DNA from: Clytia hemisphaerica
Taxonomy: Eukaryota; Cnidaria; Hydrozoa; Leptothecata; Clytiidae
Length of the DNA stretch: 64,000 nucleotides
Direction of reading: 5' to 3'
Assembly: GCA_902728285.1 (NCBI GenBank)
Contig: CACVBU010000635.1
Coordinates: forward strand, 186,001-250,000
Shown: one piece after another, positions 56,126-64,000 of the stretch
Layout: every line of letters begins with the position of its first letter
Numbering within the stretch: the stretch's first letter is position 1
Notes under the pieces: model-generated
Told to the model about the DNA's origin: nothing
What the model saw: only the letters and a program-made list of their open reading frames with translations
The model's database searches: none
Position numbers and translations under genes: made by a program

Positions 56126-58871
56126 TAGGGACAATAGAATTTCAAACCTCACTTGTATAAACCAGGAAGTTCTCTTTTAGACTCATCGCGTCCAGCACCT
56201 CAATTTATCCCTACTGATAGTCAACTTTTGACTTGTCACTGAAACAGGAGTGTACTGAATGTAATTTGTAATTAAAGGGAGTTTTGAATTGAAAAGGGTT
56301 AAAGTATCTAGCGGTGAATCAAATCCAAACCATTCTTTGCATAACTCTGAATTTTAATACACTCAAAAAATATAATCTTAATTCTTATTACTTGGACAAA
56401 TGTTTCTTGATTTTTATTACTGTATGATGGCAATTCGTTACGAAAAAAAATGCCCTCGGGAGTTTGGAGTGATTAGGGCTTCTGTTCCTTACCTACATTA
56501 CACCCCCTTCTCACCGACCCTCTGAGACCCCTTGGCCGAAATATCGTTCCCAGTGGAAAATTAGACTCTAATTTTTGTCCCCGTTGAAAATAATCAAATA
56601 AAAAAATCCTTGCTTAAACTTGTGTGCTATTTTTCTCTATCCCCACTGAATTTTCTGACAAATATATATTTTCTGGGAATGTTGAAAATGTCTGTAAGGG
56701 CAAAATATTCATTAAAGATGTGTGTTTTTCTTGACAGATTACAAGTCGTAACAACACTCAATGAAAACAAGGAACATTGGCTCTATATAGACTTCTACTT
56801 TCTGAAATATGTACATGTTAGTATCATCCCCATCAAGTTTTTGTCCGTTTTTTACCCCCTCCCACCCCAGGCTGAAAAATTCTACCAGATCTGTGAGAAG
56901 GGGTGTTACATTTGCTTGATTCCAGATTCTTTTTAGGTGTGATCAAAGTTTCAGCCTGATTTGTAATTGGATGAAAATTTGCGTGACTCATTTTATGTTT
57001 TTATATTTAAAAAATATTACAATGAACAAATTTAGGCGATTTTCTTGATCGTAACGAGAACATGGTATGATGTATATGGGGGGATAAGAGAGGGCTGCCG
57101 ATCGGGGACTAATTTGTTTAGTCTCTTTTTTCAGCATGATATACAATATTTAGATTTAAAAAATTTGAGACAGTGCTTGTAAGTACAAATTACTGGTTTG
57201 AGAAAAAAAAACATTGGTATGGTTAGAAGTTTATATCGTGTTAAGTTATCAAGGTGAAGTACTACATTGTAGGATTCATTATCTCCCAGTTGAATATTTC
57301 GATATTTCGGTTAGCGTCTCTTCGACTTTTAAGTTGCCGTGTCGAGCTTTTATTTAGGTCAAAGGAGGTTGTTGTTGTTCTTGAGGGGGTATTACAAAAA
57401 GTGATGATTCTTAACTTCATCTCTAAAAGGTTAAAAGGTCTTCTTAATCGACTTTCTACAACCGAAAAGTATAAAATATCAATTCTATCATGCGTCGATC
57501 TGACATGAAAAGCGAGATTAAAATCATGCATCTTGTGATGTTTTTCTTAAACGAGCCGATCTATCAATTTGTACGTATTTTTCCGTCCGACATTAAGTGT
57601 CGTAACAAACTATACACTCTTATCTTTTTCCTTAGAAAGACAAATCGTTGAAGCACCAAGGCAAGAAGCATAGTCATGAGTCAATCGTTCTCGTTTGAAG
57701 ATAGAGTAAGAGTATAAAGAGATTTTTTTTAAAGACAAGCCGAAGATACGTTTCAGCAAGATGAGATACGAGCACTGCAAAAAATTTGTCTCGCAAATGA
57801 ACTGAATACAGACTTGAGCAGTATTTCGGCTGTTATTTTCTTAGTATGATTGAACCCCCGGTGGGGGGGGGGGTACTTCGGCAAAAATATGGGCGCTGGG
57901 TATGACACGTGCCTTAAGGGCTGGGTCACCCCAGTCAGTCTCTCTAAGGTTTACCAAGATCACGGCTTTGGGGGATCTCTTTTTTGTGACACTGTAATGT
58001 CTTCTTTCGAGAGTAGAAAATGTTGCAAGAGCTTGTCAATCAATTAATTTCGAGCAACTTCGAAACTTATAAAATTAGTTTTGTTGATATTTTTACCTAG
58101 CTGTTTCCTTTTACCCCTCTGTTTAATAAATATGTATTTTAAAAACGTTCTCTTTAATAAAGCCCTCTTTATTCCAGTTTATATTTGGGCTGAAACTTTG
58201 AAGAAACTAGTGTAAGTCGGGTGTAAGTTAAGTTAACTATATACATATAAAGGCTTTAAAAAAAACTGAAAAAAGAAAGTTTTAAAAAATTTGCAAGCGA
58301 TACATACATCTCTTGATTGACTCCCTCCCTCACGTATGCTTTTTGAAGAACCCTTTTTGTTACGTATGGAAGTAAGTAATTAGGAGATTCCAACCCGTTC
58401 TTACTTCTACCGACGAAGCTTTCCGCGATATTTTTATCCCCAACCAAAACTTGCATTTCATTCCATTTTTAACCTCCCACGACCTTTTTGCACTTTTATA
58501 TAATTTCATCAAAATGAGGTGAAATGAGTGGTTCTCCCTCTGGGTAGAAACACTTATTTCCAAAACTACTAAAGTAAAAATTTTTTGAATGTTCTAAGGT
58601 GAGCCAATTTTTCCCGTCGAAGCTTTGGCCTAGGCTTCTATTATTCTCAAACGAAAAAAGCTTCTTACAGGAAGTATATCTATAGGGTCTGTGAATCAGC
58701 TATTGTTTTTCCTCCACTAAATTAAACCCTAAGATTTTTCACCCGAAAAGTAAGGGACTTGCGAAAAGGTACTATGTAGAATTTTTCTTATTTAATACAA
58801 ACTGTTATTTATTTGCAAACTTTCTGTTTTATAAGCTTTTTTGATTGTTTTAAGACAACCAAATACTACTT

Positions 58872-59119
58872 TAGGCGTACAGACTCGCAGACTTTCACTG
58901 GCAGAAACTTTCGCGATTTTCACAAATTCTTGAAAATTCTTGACAAAATAAAAAATCTGTAACGTCTAACTTAAAATAAAATGTAAGATTTATGGCACTT
59001 TTTAGCCTGTTAAAGTCTCATAAGTCAAAAGACATAAGTTTTCAATCCAGTTCTAGAAGTATATGCTCGCGAAAGTAAATGTTGTAAATTTCGTGATTCT
59101 TCGAAAACTTTGCACGCCT
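58872..59119. mobile_element. Eroded GCGAAA-type MITE
   Basis: Ends AGGCGTACAGACTCGCAGAC and TTGCACGCCT. The interior has GGCAGAAACTTTCGCGATTT and CTCGCGAAAGT, shared in style with 33131-33438. Confidence 0.5.
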
Positions 59120-61397
59120 CAACAAGTACGCAAGTACTCAATTGCAATCCTTCATTTTCCACAATAAAACTGAAAATCAGAGAAAGATAGTGAAGCACGT
59201 TTCTAAGAGCGTGGGAAATTTATATCACGTAATAAACATTGGAATGTCTTCTTTTTCTTTTGAATGTTGCAAAAAAAGGAGAAAAAAATGTTGCTCAGTG
59301 GCGGCTTATTTGATCTTCATAAATGACACTGCATTGTCTTCTTTTTCTTTGCAAAGAGCAGAACTGGGAGTGAGCGCAATGAAATACGCTACAAAGTGTA
59401 CTTCGATAAATGATGAGCTTGACATGGGTAAATGTATCAAATTCAAATAAAAAATGATAATCAAGCATCATCTGATTATGGTCATTTCTCCCCAACATGT
59501 TGCTAAATAGAGAAACCAAGAGAAAAGGAGTGAGCCTATAAAAGTCATTTTCCACTAAATAAAGACAAAGTACTGAGACATGTAAAAAAGGGAAACATTT
59601 CTTTCTTTAAAACTTTATTTATAAGTAGATACCTGTATTTGACTCGCCCGTGGTGATGACGATCTTTAATATGTTCGAGACGGGAGTTATTAAAGTCAGC
59701 GCTTATTTATGAAAATCAAATTTAAGAAATCTTTCGGCCTTTTTATCGATTATCTTTCCAAGATTCGAACTCGTATGTCGCATACTCCATTTTGTTTTTG
59801 AGATACTGCCCATAATGGTTAAGCTTAAATACTGCTGTGGTGAAGTGTCTATCTTGATTTGAAAATTGTCACTCGATTTGTCTTTGAAATTCACTAACCA
59901 TGTCAAACGAAAACGGCGTAAATTAACCCACATTTAAGGTAATTTTGAACAATATTTTTGAGCTGCCGTAACTAATTAACGATTTAGACCTTTACAAAAT
60001 GTAATTAACAAATTCAATTGCCCATTCTATAGTATAGTATAGTAAGTATAGATTAATAAAATATCGAAATATGCGTAGTGGGAACTGATAATTTCTACAA
60101 TCTTTCAGTACTTACTTTAAAATCTATACTTTCGATAGACCTAACAAGTTCTTTTTGATACCAAAATTTGTACTCGTAATGACTGCCTTGAATTTAGAAA
60201 GTTCTTTTATTTATTTCATAAATCTTCACTGAAAAAGAAAGCAAATGCATATTATAAAAGCCTCTTCTGATCAGGATGGTATCGGGGGAGGTATACTCGC
60301 TTCCCTTTTTACACCTTCCAACCAAGGGCCAGATCTAAAGTAAAGAGTGGTTAAATTTAAAGACTTATGGATTGAACTGAGATTGAACTATACAAGTAAA
60401 CTTTAGTAAGTAATAATGTTGGAAAGCATCCACCGAGAGGGCCCTTTTTCAATTATCTACAGTTGTTGCTCACTTTTCGATACGCTCCATTACTTGAGTA
60501 AAATCCAACACACCCCTGTGTCACAGACCCGGTGGGAAAATATCCTCGAATTTCAGCCCCACTGGGAGAATGACTTTGATTTCATCCCAACTCGAAATTC
60601 AATATTTAAAAATTGCACTCCAAAACCATCCCCACGGACTTTTACCTTGGAACAACAGAATTCGGGCGCTTTTTTCAAGTGTCAGCCGGAAAAATTGAAT
60701 TCTAATTTCACGGTGGAGACAATATGGTGTGTGTAATTCTCCTTGTGCATACTTTAAAAATAGCTCTAAAATTAATTTGGTCTTCGTTTGAAATTTGAAA
60801 TACATTTGTGCTTAAGTCAGTAATAAGATTATTGTCATCAAAAATTGAAATGGCACAGTATTTGATGTCTCACGTCTTGGTTTGGCTAAGTCGTTACTTT
60901 GTATGGCATTTTAGCATAAAGTTTCCACATGATAATTATTTTCATTACTAGATTTTATATTCAATGACATTTTCGAATTTACTTCGTAAACATAACGAAC
61001 ACTTTAATAACATAGTCTTTTTTTCTGTCATTCTTCACGAACAGTTTTTTATTTATTTGCGTGACCCTATTTGAAAAGCGTTCGTGAAAAATGCACACAT
61101 TCGTCATAACGCTTAGACATTCGTTTTTAGAGCCAAAGCGTTCGTCACGAACGCTTAAACTTTCGTTTAAAAGCAAAGCGTTCGTCGTGAACGCTTAGGC
61201 ATTCGTCATAAATCATAAAGCATTCGTGACAAACGCCTCCCTATTAAAGCGTTCGTCACGAATGAGTCGAAATCTAGAAAGCGTTTTGTGACGAACGCTT
61301 TAAAAGAAAGTCGCTCGAAAAGCATTCGTGACGAACGGATAGACCGTTCGTGACGAATGACTGACCGTTCGTGTGTCCACGACAATGCTTTTCGTTC

Positions 61398-64000
61398 CAG
61401 TAGGCATCAAAAGCGTTTTTGCTCAGCAGAAAAAGGTTAAATCGATTCAAAATGCGATCATAAGGCTTGAAAATGTTTTCATTCAGCAGAAAAAGGTTAT
61501 AAATCGAATCTAAATACCATCCAAAGGCTTCAAAGGTGTTTTCGGTCAGCAGAAAGAGCTTAAAATTGATTCTAAATACCACCCGCCTACTTCAAAAGTG
61601 TTTTTATTTAGCAGAAAACACTTAAAATCGATTTTAAAGCTTCAAAAGTGTTTTCGTTCAGCAGAAAATACTTAAAATCGATTCTAAATACCACCTGAAT
61701 GCTTAAGATGTGTTTTCCTTCAGCAGGAAAAGCTTTAAATCGATTCCAAATTCCATCTGAAGGATTGAAAACTGTCTCCATTCAGAAGAAAAAGCTTTAA
61801 ATGACATCCCAATTCTTCAAAAGTGTTTTCATCAGCAAAAAGACTTAAATTGATTCTAAATACCACCCGACTGTTTCAAAAGTGTTTTTCATTTAACAAA
61901 AACCGCTTAAAATTCATTTCAAATACCATCTGAAGGCATCAAAAGCGTTTTCGTTGAGCAGAAAAAGTTTAAAATCGATTCAAAATGCGATTACAAGGCT
62001 TCAAAAATGTTTTCATTCACTAGAAAACACTTAAAATAGATTTTAAAAGCTTCAATAGTGTTTTCGTTCAGTTGAAAAAGCTTAAAATCGATTCTAAATA
62101 CCAACTGAATGCTTTAAGATGTGTTTTCCTTCAGCAGGAAAAGCTTCAAATCGATTTCAAATTCCATCTGAAGGACTGAAAACTGTCTTCATTCAGAAGA
62201 AAAAGCTTTAAAATGTCATCCCAAGTCTTCTAAAAGTGCTTTCATTCGGCAAAACAAGCTTAAAATTGATTCTAATACCATTCGCCTGCTTCAAAAGTGT
62301 TTTCATTCAGCAGAAAACGCTTAAAATTGATTTCAAATACCATCTGAAGGCTTCAAAAGCGTTTCGTTAGCAGAAAAAGTTTAAAATCGATTCAAAATGC
62401 GATTACAGGCTTCAAAAATGTTTTCCTTCAGTAGAAAACACTCTTAAAATGAATTTTAAAAGCTTCAAAAGTGTTTTCATTCAGCAGAAAATACTTAAAA
62501 TCGATTCTAAATACCACCTGAATGCTTAAGATGTGTTTTTTCCTTCAGCAGGAAAAGCTTCAAATCGATTCCAAATTCCATCTGAAGGATTGAAAACTGT
62601 CATCATTCAGCAGAAAAAGCTTTAAAATGTCATCCCAATCTTCTAAAAGTGCTTTCATTCGGCAAAAACAAGCTTAAAATTGATTCTAAATACCATTCGC
62701 CTGCTCAAAAGTGTTTTCATTCAAGCAGAAAACGCTTAAAATTGATTTCAATACCAGCTGAAGGCATCAAAGCGTTTTCGTTGAGCAGAAAAAGTGTTAA
62801 AATCGATTCAAAATGCGATTACAAGGCTTCAAAAATGTTTTTCTCTTCAGCAGAAAACACTTAAAATGAATTTTAAAGTGCAAAAGTGTTTTCTTCAGCA
62901 GAAAATACTTAAAAGCGATTCGAAATACCACTGAATGCTTAAAATGCGTTTTCCTTCAGCAGGAAAAGCTTTAAATCGATTCCAAATTCCATCTGAAGGA
63001 TTGAAAACTGTCTCCATTCAGAAGAAAAAGCTTTAAAATGACATCNNNNNNNNNNNNNNNNNNNNNNNNNNNNNNNNNNNNNNNNNNNNNNNNNNNNNNN
63101 NNNNNNNNNNNNNNNNNNNNNNNNNNNNNNNNNNNNNNNNNNNNNNNNNNNNNNNNNNNNNNNNNNNNNNNNNNNNNNNNNNNNNNNNNNNNNNNNNNNN
63201 NNNNNNNNNNNNNNNNNNNNNNNNNNNNNNNNNNNNNNNNNNNNNNNNNNNNNNNNNNNNNNNNNNNNNNNNNNNNNNNNNNNNNNNNNNNNNNNNNNNN
63301 NNNNNNNNNNNNNNNNNNNNNNNNNNNNNNNNNNNNNNNNNNNNNNNNNNNNNNNNNNNNNNNNNNNNNNNNNNNNNNNNNNNNNNNNNNNNNNNNNNNN
63401 NNNNNNNNNNNNNNNNNNNNNNNNNNNNNNNNNNNNNNNNNNNNNNNNNNNNNNNNNNNNNNNNNNNNNNNNNNNNNNNNNNNNNNNNNNNNNNNNNNNN
63501 NNNNNNNNNNNNNNNNNNNNNNNNNNNNNNNNNNNNNNNNNNNNNNNNNNNNNNNNNNNNNNNNNNNNNNNNNNNNNNNNNNNNNNNNNNNNNNNNNNNN
63601 NNNNNNNNNNNNNNNNNNNNNNNNNNNNNNNNNNNNNNNNNNNNNNNNNNNNNNNNNNNNNNNNNNNNNNNNNNNNNNNNNNNNNNNNNNNNNNNNNNNN
63701 NNNNNNNNNNNNNNNNNNNNNNNNNNNNNNNNNNNNNNNNNNNNNNNNNNNNNNNNNNNNNNNNNNNNNNNNNNNNNNNNNNNNNNNNNNNNNNNNNNNN
63801 NNNNNNNNNNNNNNNNNGGATTGAAAACGTCATCATTCAGCAGAAAAAGCTTTAAAATGTCATCCCAAGTCTTCTAAAAGTGCTTTCATTCGGCAAAACA
63901 AGCTTAAAATTGATTCTAAATACCATTTCGCCTGCTTCAAAATTGTTTTCAGCAGCAGAAAACCCTTAAGGCTTCAAAAGCGTTTTCGTTCAGCAGAAAA
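61398..64000. repeat. Higher-order satellite array (right), continuing past the window
   Basis: About 60-bp monomers of the form CTTCAAAAGTGTTTTCATTC-AGCAGAAAA-CGCTTAAAAT-TGATTCTAAATACCA. Distinct monomer types recur in the same order, e.g. GGC(A/T)TCAAAAGCGTTT at about 61405, 61937, 62350 and 62762. This gives a higher-order unit of ~412 bp (about seven monomers), with the first interval longer. Confidence 0.88.
63046..63817. other. Assembly gap (772 N)
   Basis: Runs of N inside the satellite; the repeat is the same on both sides, so the true array length is unknown. Confidence 0.99.

Larger units (their letters stand above)
55600..60990. other. Interior of the 6.2-kb element, non-coding
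   Basis: No frame longer than about 110 codons and no domain recognised. Contents that I can name: the CAATCATGG MITE at 55814-56125; decayed repeats at ~56505-56680 and 60518-60720 related to 12640-12815 (ATTTCAGCCCCACTG, CACGGACTTTT); a possible CCGGGGG MITE end at 57855-57880; and the GCGAAA MITE at 58872-59119. Confidence 0.5.
55212..61397. mobile_element. 6.2-kb element with long, repeat-built terminal inverted repeats
   Basis: The left end (55212-~55600) and right end (~60990-61397) are near-identical inverted copies starting GAACGAAAAGCATT and GTGGACACACGAACGG. Each is made of repeated TTCGTnACGAA half-palindromes in phrases such as GCGTTCGTCACGAACGCTTT. The right copy has one more internal repeat unit than the left. 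Satellite monomers of one orientation continue on both sides, so the element interrupted an existing array. The interior has no recognised protein, and it contains at least one other MITE. Superfamily unknown. Confidence 0.8.

Noticed and set aside
59703-59933. Minus-strand 76-codon frame resembling a folded domain
   Set aside because: Composition is gene-like but no family, splice sites or neighbours support it.
63033-63877. Long frames on both strands
   Set aside because: They are open only because they run through the assembly gap of unknown bases.

Overview
The window is non-coding-rich, AT-rich animal DNA (about one third G+C by eye). It looks like a marine invertebrate. Short phase-1 exons with GT/AG borders, a DIRS-type tyrosine-recombinase retrotransposon, CR1/L2-like LINE remnants, tRNA-derived SINE sequence and dense MITEs all point to a metazoan. 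Secreted PAN plus fibrinogen-related (FReD) genes and hairpin motifs containing CAACCTCGTCCCC make a cnidarian the most attractive guess, but the species cannot be fixed from the sequence. I see no bacterial-type gene organisation and no rRNA gene or intact tRNA gene.

Regions. 1-5.14 kb: a foldback element with long inverted arms. Its left arm has been split by a 5'-truncated LINE and a SINE with a 12-bp target duplication. 5.2-31.5 kb: almost entirely repeats. It holds a 23-bp minisatellite, many MITE families (several nested inside each other), a LINE 3' fragment, tandem repeats, and two palindrome-rich ends beginning CACTGGGCGAAAT that may bound an 8.7-kb element. 31.6-32.5 kb: a decayed copy of an uncharacterised invertebrate protein family. 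32.9-34.9 kb and 37.8-45.3 kb: two minus-strand copies of a secreted PAN-FReD (ficolin/techylectin-like) gene. Their exons have matching borders, but each carries its own lesions, so both look like pseudogenes in this assembly. 46.4-51.5 kb: a minus-strand DIRS-like retrotransposon (gag, RT-RNase H, tyrosine recombinase). It is broken by homopolymer frameshifts, a nonsense codon and a 564-bp TTAA-flanked piggyBac-like MITE. 53.5-64 kb: a 370-410-bp satellite, then a higher-order satellite of ~60-bp monomers. The second satellite is interrupted by a 6.2-kb element with long terminal inverted repeats made of TTCGTnACGAA units, and it runs into an assembly gap.

The only host-gene-like coding sequence is the PAN-FReD pair. 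It would encode secreted recognition proteins: signal peptide, a cysteine-rich PAN/apple module, then a fibrinogen-like C-terminal domain split by phase-1 introns. The rest records successive transposition, with nesting that gives relative ages.
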